Shown in pieces: positions 27,840-37,800 of a stretch of 64,000 nucleotides of DNA. Numbering within the stretch: position 1 is the stretch's first letter; each line of letters begins with the position of its first letter. Source of the stretch: Leptogranulimonas caecicola (GTDB taxonomy: Bacteria; Actinomycetota; Coriobacteriia; Coriobacteriales; Atopobiaceae); assembly GCF_023168405.1 (NCBI RefSeq), contig NZ_AP025285.1, positions 1,486,001-1,550,000 on the forward strand, read 5' to 3'. Both the position numbers and the translations under genes were made by a program. Under the pieces are notes generated by a model. It saw only the letters and a program-made list of their open reading frames with translations. It ran no database searches and had not been told where the DNA came from.

Positions 27840-30047
27840 CTACTTCGTAGTGGAGGATGGGGTGCTGTCGGAAGCCGAGGGGTCTTCCTGAGCGCCATCG
27901 GCGTTCTTATCGGCAGCCTTGGACGCCTCTTGCTCGGCAGCCAACGCCTCTTTGGCGGCACGCTCAGCCGAAGCCAACTGGGAGTCGGCCTGGATGCGGT
28001 TCTTCTCGGCTTGGATACGCACCTCTGCCTGAGCAGCGGCAGACTGAGCAGAAGCCAAGGCAGCCTCATCCTCTTTCTCAGCGGCTTGGGCAGCGCGCGC
28101 GTCGGCGGCTGGATCCTGAGGCACCGACTCCTGGGCCACCATAGCAGCCGAGGCAGCAGGAACATCAGGAGCCTGCTTGACGGCCACCTCGCTGGACGGG
28201 GTTGCGGCCTCCTCTTTGAGCCCCACATCGGCAGAGGTGCCGATCTTTGCCGCCTTGGATATCTGAGGCGGTTGGCTTAGCGGGATGCCTCCGCCAGCGA
28301 CGCCGGCGGCATCGGCCGCAGGCTTCACGGGGTGATTGAGGGCTGCAGGGTCGTCGTCGGGGACAGTACCCTTTTGCGCCGCTTTGATGGCTGCCTCAGG
28401 CAGCTGCTCGTTGGGATTCCAGAACTTCTTGATGGGCATGCCCATGGGGTTCTGGCCGTCGGCCAGCATGTCGGAGGGAACGTTGGACAGTACTTTCTGA
28501 GGCTTCTTGAGGCCCTCGACCTCCCAGGTGAAGGGAGCGAACTGATTGGATGCGTCCACCCAGTCGTGCTTGCGGGAAGCGCGATAGATGGCGAAGCACA
28601 CACCAAGCACCACGACGATAAGCGCCAGGATGACGCCCACGTAAATGGCGGGGCTTCCCACCTCTTGGGAGACCTGGGCAGGAGGAATGATGGCCAACAC
28701 GATGCCAAAGGCGCAGGCAGCCAAACCAAGGCCTGCCACCAGATAGGCGCCCACCTTGCCGCCGGGCACCTTGAAGCCGCGGGGACGGTTGGGTTGGTCG
28801 CGGCGGAGCCTCAAGAAGGACACGAACATGAGCACGTAATAGAGCATGTAGAGGATGGTGATGGCCTGGGTGATCAAGATCACGAAGCCCTCGATGTTGG
28901 GGATGAGGAAGCACAGGAACGCAATGACGGTCATGAATGCCATCTGCAGGTACATCAAGCGGCTAGGCATACCGTGCTTGTTGTTGGACTGCAGGGCCTT
29001 GGGCAGAAAGCCCGAACGACCCGCCTGGCCAAGCATGTAGGAAGGGCCGGCCATGTTGGTGACCAGCGATGCCATGGAAGCTCCCAGGCCTGCCCACACG
29101 AACAGGACGTAAATCCAAGGCGCCCCGAAGCACTGGCCGAGGATCTTGTAGGTCTGGTTGAGGCCGTAGACCAGGTTCATTTGGGACTCGGGCGTCACAA
29201 TGGCAATGACCAAAGTGCCCGCGATGAAGATGACGAGCGTAAGGATCATGCAGATGAAGATGGAGAGCGGGAACTCCTTTTGGGGGTTCTTGAGCTGTTT
29301 GATATGCGCAGCATTCATATCGATGCCTGCATAGGAGAAGAACACGCCGGCGGCCAATGAAAGCGTAGAGAGCTTGATGCCGTCACGGAAGGGATTGAAT
29401 GCCTCGGGGCTCACCTCCACATTGGGGGTGTTGCCCTGAGCCAGCCATACGATGCACATGACGATCATGAAGGCCAGAGGGATAAACGTGCCGATAAGCA
29501 CGCCATACTTGGTAATGCGGGCGAAGGCCTTGACACCCTTGGTGGAGATCCAGGTGAGGACCCAATAGTAGGCAAGCCATGCCAGGATGATGAAGAGCTG
29601 GAACTTGGGGTGGTTCATGAAATTGACGGCCCAGTCCCAGTCAGGCGTGTAGAAGCCGATGGTGGTGGAGGCGGTGGCTACGCCGGATCCAAAGTTAATG
29701 GCCGTTTGGAACCACAAGACCAGAAGGCAGGTAAAGGCAAGCCCGGGACCCATGGCCTCGCCGACCCACCTAAAGATGCCGCCGCGCTGACCCCAGCCGC
29801 TGGCGAGCTCGGCCGCCACAAGGCCTGTGGGCAAGAAGAAGACGATGGCGCCGATAACAAAGAGCGTCACCGAGGAAAGGCCGTAATAAGCCTGTTGCAC
29901 GTCATTGGCCACCGAGCCAATGATGGTGACGTTCATCATGACCAGAGCCATGAGAGAGATATACTGACTGGATTTATCGGGCTTGGGCGCAGCCGTGACC
30001 GCTTTGGAGTGCCCTGCCACCTTATCGAGATGATGGTGTCCGAACAT
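27840..30047 (-). CDS. GadC-like amino-acid antiporter with long Ala/Glu-rich C-terminal extension
   Basis: 735 residues. The first 510 or so form a 12-helix APC core with the GadC-type opening MALVMMNVTIIGSVAND, ELASGWGQRGGIFRWV and SYAGIDMNAAHIKQLKNPQKEFP. The family includes glutamate/GABA and tyrosine/tyramine exchangers. The remaining 220 residues are hydrophilic: a conserved-looking segment ending PIKKFWNPNEQLPE, then Pro/Ala linkers and a stretch rich in Ala, Glu and Gln (about 640-715) that should form a helix or coiled coil. GadC has a short pH-controlled C-plug, but this tail is much longer. It follows pepC by 67 bases. Confidence 0.82.
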   Translation of the reverse strand: MFGHHHLDKVAGHSKAVTAAPKPDKSSQYISLMALVMMNVTIIGSVANDVQQAYYGLSSVTLFVIGAIVFFLPTGLVAAELASGWGQRGGIFRWVGEAMGPGLAFTCLLVLWFQTAINFGSGVATASTTIGFYTPDWDWAVNFMNHPKFQLFIILAWLAYYWVLTWISTKGVKAFARITKYGVLIGTFIPLAFMIVMCIVWLAQGNTPNVEVSPEAFNPFRDGIKLSTLSLAAGVFFSYAGIDMNAAHIKQLKNPQKEFPLSIFICMILTLVIFIAGTLVIAIVTPESQMNLVYGLNQTYKILGQCFGAPWIYVLFVWAGLGASMASLVTNMAGPSYMLGQAGRSGFLPKALQSNNKHGMPSRLMYLQMAFMTVIAFLCFLIPNIEGFVILITQAITILYMLYYVLMFVSFLRLRRDQPNRPRGFKVPGGKVGAYLVAGLGLAACAFGIVLAIIPPAQVSQEVGSPAIYVGVILALIVVVLGVCFAIYRASRKHDWVDASNQFAPFTWEVEGLKKPQKVLSNVPSDMLADGQNPMGMPIKKFWNPNEQLPEAAIKAAQKGTVPDDDPAALNHPVKPAADAAGVAGGGIPLSQPPQISKAAKIGTSADVGLKEEAATPSSEVAVKQAPDVPAASAAMVAQESVPQDPAADARAAQAAEKEDEAALASAQSAAAQAEVRIQAEKNRIQADSQLASAERAAKEALAAEQEASKAADKNADGAQEDPSASDSTPSSTTK

Positions 30048-30114
30048 CAGAGGACCTTTCGTTTAAAGACACGAAAGGCGGAGAAGCTTCCTTGCCCCTC
30101 CGCCCCACGCAGGC

Positions 30115-31473
30115 TTAGTAGGCAGACACGGGGTTGAAGGTGCACCAGAAGGGCCAGACGATAGGCTCGGTATCCAGCACCTTTTGCAGCTCGTCGGAAA
30201 GCAGAGACTTCTTGATGGCCACCTCGTAGACGAAGTTGTCGAACCACTCATCGCCGCAGACGTAATAGCCGTTGTGGCCGACCTTCTTGCCATGGACCTC
30301 GGTGCCCCAGGAGTTTTCGATCTTCCACTTGTCGGGTTTGCCGTCGACCAAGTTGACGCCGGCGATCATCATGGCATGGGTAGGCAGGCTTTCGCGAGTG
30401 AGGTAGCGTTGGGCCTTGTCCATGGAGAAGTCAACGCCAAAGAGCTCGTCGAAATCATAGAGGTCCATGTCCATGACGCCGGCCTCTTCATCGCAGTGCT
30501 GCAGCACGTCGCAGCCAAACCAGACAGGCTCGCCGCTCTTGAGCTGGTCGATGACCAAGCCCTTGAGGGTGTCCATATCCACATTGAGATAGAGGTTCTC
30601 GCGCTCGGGGATCTGATCGGAATCCTCGATGGCATAGAGGCGCTTGTAGGGGTTGTCCTCGCCAGGGACATTGATGACGCCAATGTAGTCATCGAGGTCG
30701 ATGCCCACATACTTCTTGTAGAACTCCAGGGGGGTGAGCCCATAAACACCATGGAACTGCTTCTTGGTATCGGTGTACTCGAAATCCACCTTTACCGGAG
30801 GCTCGCCAAAGGCAACGCACAGCATGCGATAGACCTCGTCGAGCATCTGAGCCTGGACTTCCTCGATCTTCTTACCATCCACGCCTTCGCGCACCAGCGA
30901 GCGGATCTTGAGACCGTCCTGGCGCAGCAAGTGGGAGAGCTGGGTGTTGATCTGGGCGGTGTTGTTGGTGCAGGCGGTCTCAACCATGGCGGCATGAGGC
31001 ACTACGCCGTACTTCTTGATAAGGCCGCAGACCATGTCCCAGTCGCCGCCGTCCTGCATAGGGGCACCAAAGAGCCAGGTGACCTCACGGTCATCGAAAG
31101 GCTTGCTCGCAGTGGCTGCCACATGCTCCAAGAACCAATTGGCGCGCTCGAGCTTGTTGTAGAAGGCCAGATAGGCCTGGGAGAGCTCAAAGGTGCCCTG
31201 GGGCAAATCCAGGGTCTTCTCCACATGGAAGCGGCAGAAGTTCAAGCAGGCGAACATCCAGCAGCGGCCGGATTGCTTCTGATTGGCCACCGCCTGGCTG
31301 TCTACGTCGATAGAGAAGGCAAAGGCAGGCGTAGAGAGGTCTTTTGCCACCTGAGAGTTCTCAGAAGCGGCAAGGATGCCGTTTTTGGTGACCGCATTCT
31401 CTGCCACATGCTGGGTTTTTGCCTTGCTGTAAGACTGCGACATCTTGGCGATGGCTTCTTTAGTAAGTTTCAT
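30115..31473 (-). CDS. pepC: aminopeptidase C (C1B bleomycin-hydrolase family)
   Basis: Cytoplasmic cysteine aminopeptidase, normally a self-compartmentalising hexamer, that trims peptides. 452 residues. The catalytic Cys is in NQKQSGRCWMFACLN (about 70), His in THAMMIAGV and Asn in ENSWGTE near the C-terminus. The C-terminal residues end NPVSAY, near the self-processing site of the family. The ATG at 31473 is used; AAAGG is 11 bases upstream, slightly long, and a GTG four codons earlier is possible. Flanked by the C45-like hydrolase and the GadC-like antiporter, it probably releases amino acids for exchange. Confidence 0.95.
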   Translation of the reverse strand: MKLTKEAIAKMSQSYSKAKTQHVAENAVTKNGILAASENSQVAKDLSTPAFAFSIDVDSQAVANQKQSGRCWMFACLNFCRFHVEKTLDLPQGTFELSQAYLAFYNKLERANWFLEHVAATASKPFDDREVTWLFGAPMQDGGDWDMVCGLIKKYGVVPHAAMVETACTNNTAQINTQLSHLLRQDGLKIRSLVREGVDGKKIEEVQAQMLDEVYRMLCVAFGEPPVKVDFEYTDTKKQFHGVYGLTPLEFYKKYVGIDLDDYIGVINVPGEDNPYKRLYAIEDSDQIPERENLYLNVDMDTLKGLVIDQLKSGEPVWFGCDVLQHCDEEAGVMDMDLYDFDELFGVDFSMDKAQRYLTRESLPTHAMMIAGVNLVDGKPDKWKIENSWGTEVHGKKVGHNGYYVCGDEWFDNFVYEVAIKKSLLSDELQKVLDTEPIVWPFWCTFNPVSAY

Positions 31474-31551
31474 AATACATATCACCTTTACCGGTTTTGG
31501 TGTGAATAATTATGATTACGCCAGGGCGGGTCGACACCCGGGCGGAATTGC

Positions 31552-32919
31552 CTATTCGAAGAGCGTCCAAGGCTCGCTGGGGCGGCTCTTGGTATAGCCC
31601 TTCTGCCAATTCCAGAGAGGATGCTGCTCAAAGAAGGCGTCGGCATCGAACTCCACGCCGTCTGCGCGGCCGTAACGGCCCCACATGCGCATGGCGCGGA
31701 TATCGTCATAGCCGGCAGCCTTGCCGTCGCAGGAGCCTGCGGGATAGAAGGGGACGTTCCATACAGCGTTGGGATCGTCCGCCCAATACTGGGGATCCAC
31801 GTCGTAATGGCTGCAGATGGTGCGGCTGGAGGGGTTGTTGTAGCCCACGTAGACGTCGTAGGTGTCTGCCAGCATCTTCTTGGCCAGCTCGCAGTCGATG
31901 GCGCCGGAATACTGATCAATAAGCTCCATCCACCGCTGGCGACGGGCCCCGGTCTGCTGGCGAGGGTCGTTGAATCCATTGTCCTTGCACTCCAGGTTGC
32001 GGATGCGCGGGTCGAAGACCGCATTGCAACCAAAGAAGCAGCCGTCGGCCTTGCGCTCCAGCGCCTGGAACTTGAGCCCCTGCTCGTATCTGGCGATCTC
32101 GCCTGTGTTGGTGTCTGCGATCAGCCACGCATTGGCGTAACCGCCGTTGTTGCCCTTGTCGATGATCTCCACGAACTCGTCGATGGTAGTGGCGAATTGA
32201 GCGGCCTCGCGAACGCGCACATACTCTGGGACGCCGGACTCGTCGTAGCCGTTGAACCCCGCCAGCGTGGTCTCGGTGATAGCGAGACCTGCCGAGGTCA
32301 CGTAATAGTCGGTCATGGAATCCAGATAGCAAGGGACCGTTTGCATCACGATGCGGTTGCCCTCGTTGGGGGTTATGTCCAAGCAGACGTTGAAATACTG
32401 GCCGCTCCAAAAATCATCGAAGGACTCATGGGCCAGCACGGGATGGCCGTCCTTGGTGGCAGAGCCGGTGGCGGCGATGGCCGAGCAGTGCGAGGCGCGG
32501 GGCACCATGACGTTGTTGGGCATGGCGCCAATGACTTTGGCGGCATTGAGGGGCCACCAATAGCCGGTGACCTCGTAATAGGCGTTCCAGCCGATAAGAT
32601 CATCCACCGTTTGCGGGACCCCGGCGGCACTCAGGCCGTCGGCCATGCCTTGAAGCTCGTCGAGATAGCGCTCAGGGATCTTGTCCTTATGAAGGCGTAC
32701 CGCCTGTTGACAGAACCAGTCATAGGTCATGCCGTAGACCTGAAGCGTCATGTACTTGTAGACCCTCTGGGCGTCGGCATACTCGTCGGCGAGCAGATAC
32801 CCTTCTTGAAAGCCACATTCATAGGGGGTGCCAACGACCTTCACATGATGCCAGCCATTGACATCTTGTCGGCTAGCCTTCTCGAGCATTTTCTTTTGCT
32901 CAACGCTCATCTCACCCAT
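31552..32919 (-). CDS. C45/phospholipase-B-like Ntn hydrolase
   Basis: 455 residues. The central segment SHCSAIAATGSATKDGHPVLAHESFDDFW has the look of the autoproteolytic N-terminal-nucleophile family that includes acyl-CoA:6-APA acyltransferase and PLBD proteins. The Cys after His (about residue 149) would become the new N-terminal nucleophile. There is no signal peptide, so cleavage of N-acyl amino acids, or of peptides entering the cytoplasm, is a reasonable guess. Start is the ATG at 32919 with GAGG five bases upstream; the longer open frame adds 21 unlike residues. Upstream is a distinctive repeat pair (32946-32979). Confidence 0.75.
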   Translation of the reverse strand: MGEMSVEQKKMLEKASRQDVNGWHHVKVVGTPYECGFQEGYLLADEYADAQRVYKYMTLQVYGMTYDWFCQQAVRLHKDKIPERYLDELQGMADGLSAAGVPQTVDDLIGWNAYYEVTGYWWPLNAAKVIGAMPNNVMVPRASHCSAIAATGSATKDGHPVLAHESFDDFWSGQYFNVCLDITPNEGNRIVMQTVPCYLDSMTDYYVTSAGLAITETTLAGFNGYDESGVPEYVRVREAAQFATTIDEFVEIIDKGNNGGYANAWLIADTNTGEIARYEQGLKFQALERKADGCFFGCNAVFDPRIRNLECKDNGFNDPRQQTGARRQRWMELIDQYSGAIDCELAKKMLADTYDVYVGYNNPSSRTICSHYDVDPQYWADDPNAVWNVPFYPAGSCDGKAAGYDDIRAMRMWGRYGRADGVEFDADAFFEQHPLWNWQKGYTKSRPSEPWTLFE

Positions 32920-32945
32920 AGAGACCTCTTTTGCATTGGGTTCAA

Positions 32946-32979
32946 CGGTTTTCGATGGGATATATATCCACGGTTTTCG
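32946..32979 (-). promoter_or_regulatory. direct repeats around a palindrome upstream of the C45-like gene
   Basis: CGGTTTTCG occurs at 32946-32954 and again at 32971-32979, 25 bases apart, flanking the perfect palindrome GGATATATATCC (32958-32969). An AGTAAT/ATTACT pair lies at 32982-33000. It is 27-81 bases before the start codon, so promoter and operator overlap is likely. The A/T core can serve as the -10 region. Confidence 0.5.
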
Positions 32980-33139
32980 CAAGTAATCCTTTTAATTACT
33001 CTGAAAGACCCGCTCCATAGCGCTGCTACATCAGCTAAAACAGGTACTGCTCCCCTTTCTACGACAACCTGCGCAAAGGCCCATGCACACACCGGTTTAA
33101 GGGTTTTTTGGCACTGGGATCCCCCGGGACCGCGTTGCG

Positions 33140-34609
33140 CTAGAAGGCCGCCATGGAGAACAGGCAAAGCGCGGCCAGCGCTGCGCAGAGCACGCAGCAG
33201 ACGATGACTTTCTCATATCGTTTGAGAGTGTCAGCTTGACCGTTGGCCTTGAGGCCAAAGAAGAACAATGGCAGCCCCAAAGCGAAGATGATGGAAGCCA
33301 ACATGAGGTTTTCGAGGCCCGCCGCGAAGATGAGGATGACGCCAAAGAGCGACCCGGCAAGCCCTATGACAAAGGCGCGCGACCTCGATACCAGAGCGTG
33401 CGGCCACCCCTCATAGCTCACCGCTTGCTTTACCAAGAACGCGCAGCAAAAGAAGTAGGCCGGCGTGGTCATCACCGAAGTGATCGAAACCAAAGTGTCC
33501 CAGGCGTCGGGTCCCAACACACAAGCAAACACAAGGAACAGCTGGGTGACCGCCGCGCTCCACAAAAGGGAGTGTCCTGGCGCACCGTAGGCGTTGCGCT
33601 CTTTGAAGAAGGCAGGAAAGATCCCGTACTCAGCAGCCGAAGTGGGCATTTGTCCCTGCAGGCACATCCACACCAGCCAGGAAGACAGAATGGCCACCAC
33701 GATGCCCGCAGACACCAGCATCCTTCCCCAAGGCCCCACAAGCCCTTGGAGGATGGCAGCTGTAGAAGGAGAGCTCATGGATGCAATCTCATCCTGTGTA
33801 AAAGCGCCATAGGGCACCAGCGACACCAAAATGTAGAAGACCAAGGCCACAACGAACGCAATACCCACTGCCCGGCCCACGGCCTTCTGGCTCACCGCGT
33901 CACCCGAGACTACCACGGCGCCTTCGATGCCGATAAACACCCACAGCGTGGTCATGAGCGCCGAGAGCGCTTGGGCCACCACCCCGTCAAAGGTGCCTCC
34001 TGAAGCGCCTGTGGCAGCTGCATTGTAAAAGGAATCCTGAAAAAGGCCCCAGTCAAAGGAGCCGATACATACCAGCACTAAGACCACGATAGGCACGAAC
34101 TTGGCGATGGTGCCCACCAGATTGATGGACGCCGCCGTCTCAACGCCCCTGCGCGCCAATGCATAGATAGCCCATACCACCGCAGACGCGCCCACGCAGG
34201 CTATAGGGGTATTGCCAACCCCCAGCGCCGGCACAAGCGGAGAGAACGTCGCCATGATGAGCACGCCGTACGTGGCCATGGCGCAACAGGAGGTGCACCA
34301 ATAGCCCAGCGCGACCAGGAATGCCACAAGTTTGCCAAAGCCGGTGTCGGCATAGGAGAAGATTCCGTTGGTAAGGTCTGGCCTCACCTGCGCCAGAATG
34401 CGAAAGGTGGTGACCACAAACCCCATGCCCAACCCCGTTACTAGCCAGGCGATGAGCGTGGCCGCAGGGCATGCCAGGCCCGCAAGCGTCGACGGCAACG
34501 AGTAGATGCCCCCGCCCACCATGGCAGAGACGCTAATAGCCACAAGCCCCAAAAGGCCCACCCGGGCTGGTTGCATGGGTTTCTCGGTAGCAGTACGGCG
34601 AGACGACAC
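33140..34609 (-). CDS. APC-superfamily amino-acid permease/antiporter, paralogue of the 24.8-26.3 kb gene
   Basis: 489 residues, about 12 helices. Helix 1 is SAMVGGGIYSLPSTLAG, helix 6 VFIGIEGAVVVSGDAVSQKA, followed by VPYGAFTQDEIASM. These match its paralogue closely, so the cluster holds two versions of the same ArcD/AdiC-type carrier. The start is a GTG at 34609 with AAGGGAG five bases upstream; the open frame upstream is not protein-like. First gene of the peptidase/permease run. Its N-terminal codons contain a copy of the CCGAGAAACCC word (Thr-Glu-Lys-Pro). Confidence 0.85.
   Translation of the reverse strand: MSSRRTATEKPMQPARVGLLGLVAISVSAMVGGGIYSLPSTLAGLACPAATLIAWLVTGLGMGFVVTTFRILAQVRPDLTNGIFSYADTGFGKLVAFLVALGYWCTSCCAMATYGVLIMATFSPLVPALGVGNTPIACVGASAVVWAIYALARRGVETAASINLVGTIAKFVPIVVLVLVCIGSFDWGLFQDSFYNAAATGASGGTFDGVVAQALSALMTTLWVFIGIEGAVVVSGDAVSQKAVGRAVGIAFVVALVFYILVSLVPYGAFTQDEIASMSSPSTAAILQGLVGPWGRMLVSAGIVVAILSSWLVWMCLQGQMPTSAAEYGIFPAFFKERNAYGAPGHSLLWSAAVTQLFLVFACVLGPDAWDTLVSITSVMTTPAYFFCCAFLVKQAVSYEGWPHALVSRSRAFVIGLAGSLFGVILIFAAGLENLMLASIIFALGLPLFFFGLKANGQADTLKRYEKVIVCCVLCAALAALCLFSMAAF
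34577..34589 (-). repeat. variant copy of the dispersed word (TACCGAGAAACCC on minus)
   Basis: Located in codons near the start of the APC permease; one base differs from TGCCGAGAAACCC. Confidence 0.55.
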
Positions 34610-34833
34610 AGAGGCTCCCTTCACATGACCTCGAGAAGGCAGCCATGACGCCCCTCCCCTCCAAGGATTACTTCCCAAGAGGAGAGGGTCGCAAGGACAG
34701 CAAAGGCCAATCACTCAGCTCTTTCAAGAACCCGAGAAAGGCTTAAAGCACCAAGGGCCTCCGTAGGCGCAGGCGCCTCGGGCAAGGACGGGCTCAGAGC
34801 CTGCGTCTCTGAGTGCAGAAAGACTGGCGGACA

Positions 34834-37800
34834 TCAGGCGATCATGACGCGGCCGGCGGGCTCCACAAGATAGGCCACCTCGGCATAGAGCTGGACAGAC
34901 CCCGCATCCACCTTGAGAGGGACTCCCAGTCGCAGCGGGACGTCCTCTCCGGAATCCACGAAGAGCTCCACGGAGTCCAGGCCGCGGTGTCGGTCGAGGA
35001 TCTGGGCGAAGCGGCTGACAAACCCTTCGTCTAGCTGCTCGCTTGCCATGAGCACCTCGAACACCTTGGGCTTGTTGGCGCGGTCGTCTAGCTGCAAGGT
35101 CTCGATGGTCTTGGCGATGAACTGGTCGCCGCGGTCGGAGCGGTCCACACGCCCCAGCACACGGATGAAGATGTCGCCCTCTACCTCATCTGTGGTCAGG
35201 AGGCTGGCCGCCTCCTTGTAGGTCTTGGGAAACACCACCACGTCGATCTTGTTCTCCAAGTCCTCCAAGGTCACGATGGCCATGGGGTCGCCCTTTTTGG
35301 TGGTGCGCTTCTGGACGTCTGAAGCCATGCCGGCGATCCAGATCTCGCGATCGTCGCTCACCTGCTTGATTGTGGCGATGCCGTCGTCTCCCGTCTGCTC
35401 GTAGCCGTTGAGCACCTCGCCAATGGAGTAGCTACGGGCCTTAGTGAGGGCGTACTCGTAGGGCGCCAAAGGATGGTCTGAGACGTAGATGCCCAACACG
35501 TCCTTTTCGAAGGCGAGCTTGAGATTGCGATCCCACTCCTCGCCGTTGGGCTCCGGCAGGTCTTGGGAGAAAGCTGCGTCCGAGGCGTCGTTGAACATGT
35601 CGAAGAACGACACCTGGCCTGCGGCGCGGTCTTTCTGACGCTTGGCGGCGGCATCGATGATGTTGGAAGGGTCGGTCTTGTCCACAAAGCCCATCATCTG
35701 CTTGCGGGGGTAGCTGGTGGAGTCGAAGGCGCCGGCCTTGATGAGGGCCTCGATGACGCGGCGCCCCACCTGGGAGGTGTCCACGCGGTCCACGAAGTCG
35801 TGGAGCGTCTTGAAGGGGCCGCCAGCGGCGCGCTCTTGAAGGATCACCTCAGCTGCGCCTTCGCCCACGCCGCGGATGCCAGCTAAACCAAAGCGCACGC
35901 CCTCGTCGGTGGCGGTGAACTCGGTGCCGGACTCATTGATGTCTGGAGGCAAGACGTCGATGCCCTCAGAGCGGCAGGCGCTGATGTAGTGGACGATCTT
36001 CTCGGTTTTACCCGTATAGCTGGTGAGCACGGCGGCCATGTACTCGCGGGGGTAGTAGGCCTTGAGCCAGGCCGTCTGCATGACGAGGATGGCGTAGCCT
36101 GCCGAATGGCTCTTGTTGAAGGCGTAAGAGGCGAACTCGAGGACGTCGTCCCAGATCTTTTGGGCCACCTCGCGCTTGTAGCCGTTTTTGACCGCGCCGT
36201 TGATCCAGTGGTCGTAGGTGGTCTCGTCGGAGCCGTCGTCCCAGTGAAAGACCGTGCTGGTGAGGAGCTTGATCTTCTTCTTGGCCACGGGCTTGCGAAT
36301 GCGGGAGTCGCTCTCGCCGGCCGAGAAGCCGCTCATCTGCACCGAGATCTTCATGACCTGCTCCTGGTAGACCATGGTGCCGTAGGTCTCGTCCAGGATG
36401 TCTGAGAGGCGCTCGTCGTAGAAGGCAACTGGCTCGCGGCCGTTCATGCGGTTGATGTAGGAGTCCACCATGCCGGCGCCCAGGGGGCCGGGGCGATAGA
36501 GGGCGATGAGGGCCACCACCTGGCGATACTCCTTGGGCTGCATGGACTTGATGGTGGCGGTCATGCCGCCGGACTCCACCTGGAAGACGCCGGCGGTATG
36601 GCCTGCGCCCAAAAGCCTGTAGATAGCCGGGTCATCGAAGGGGATCTTCTCCACGTCGATGTCCACGCCGGTTGAGCCGGGCTTCAGCGTGGAGCGCACC
36701 GCCTCGGGAGCCGCGGCGGCGCTAGCGGCGTCCGCATTGTTTGCCAGGATGTTTTTGAGGGCCTTGGAGATCACCGTGAGGGTGCGAAGGCCCAGAAAAT
36801 CCATTTTGAGCAGGCCCATGTCTGCCACCGAATGGCCTTCGTACTGGGTGATCTCGTACTCGCTCTTGGTGTCCAGCTTGGTGGGCACGTGGTCGTTCAC
36901 CGGCGTGGGAGCGATGAGTACCGCGCAGGCATGGACGCCCTCGCCGCGGGTGAGGCCCTCGATGGAGAGGGCAGTGTCGATGACTTTGTGGGCCTCGGGG
37001 TCATGGGCGTAGGCATCGGCGAAGTCAGGGCTGTAGAGGTCCTCTTTGCCGGGAGTCTTGTTGAGCACCATCTTGAGCTTGGCCTTGGGGTCGCCAGAGA
37101 CCATCTTGGAGAGCTTCTGCCCCACATACACCGGATTGTCCAGCACGCGGTTGGCGTCGTTGATGGCTTGCTTGGCCTTGATGGTGGAGAAGGTGATGAC
37201 ATGGCATACACGCTCGGGGCCGTAGAGCTCGCGCACGTGCTGCACGACCTCCAGGCGACGCTCGTCGTCGAAGTCCATGTCGATATCGGGCATCTCAGAG
37301 CGCTCGGGCGACAGGAAGCGCTCGAACATGAGGCCGTTTTCCAGCGGGTCGAAGGAGGTGATGTTCATGGCATAGGCTACGATGGCGCCGGCGGCCGAGC
37401 CACGGCCGGGGCCAACGCCAATGCCGTTGTCTTTAGCCCACTGCACGTACTCCTGGACGATGAGGAAGTAGTCGGCGAAGCCCTTCTCGCAGATGACCTT
37501 GTACTCGTACTCGAAACGCTCCAGGATGGACTCGCCGCCAATGCTGCGCTCGCGCCAGTCGTCGCCGTAGCGCAGCGCCAAGCCGCGCTCGCACTCCTCG
37601 CGGAAGCGCTGCTCCGAGGTCTCCCCTTCTTTCAGGCCAGGGAACTTGGGCAGGTACATGGACGACCAGTCCAGCTCGAAGTGGCACTTGTTGGCGATCT
37701 CGACAGTGTTGTCACAGGCCTCGGGGCACCAGTCGAAAAGGGCGCGCATCTCCTCCTCGGTCTTCATGTAGAACTCGCCCTCGCCAGGAGCCGTTTGGGT

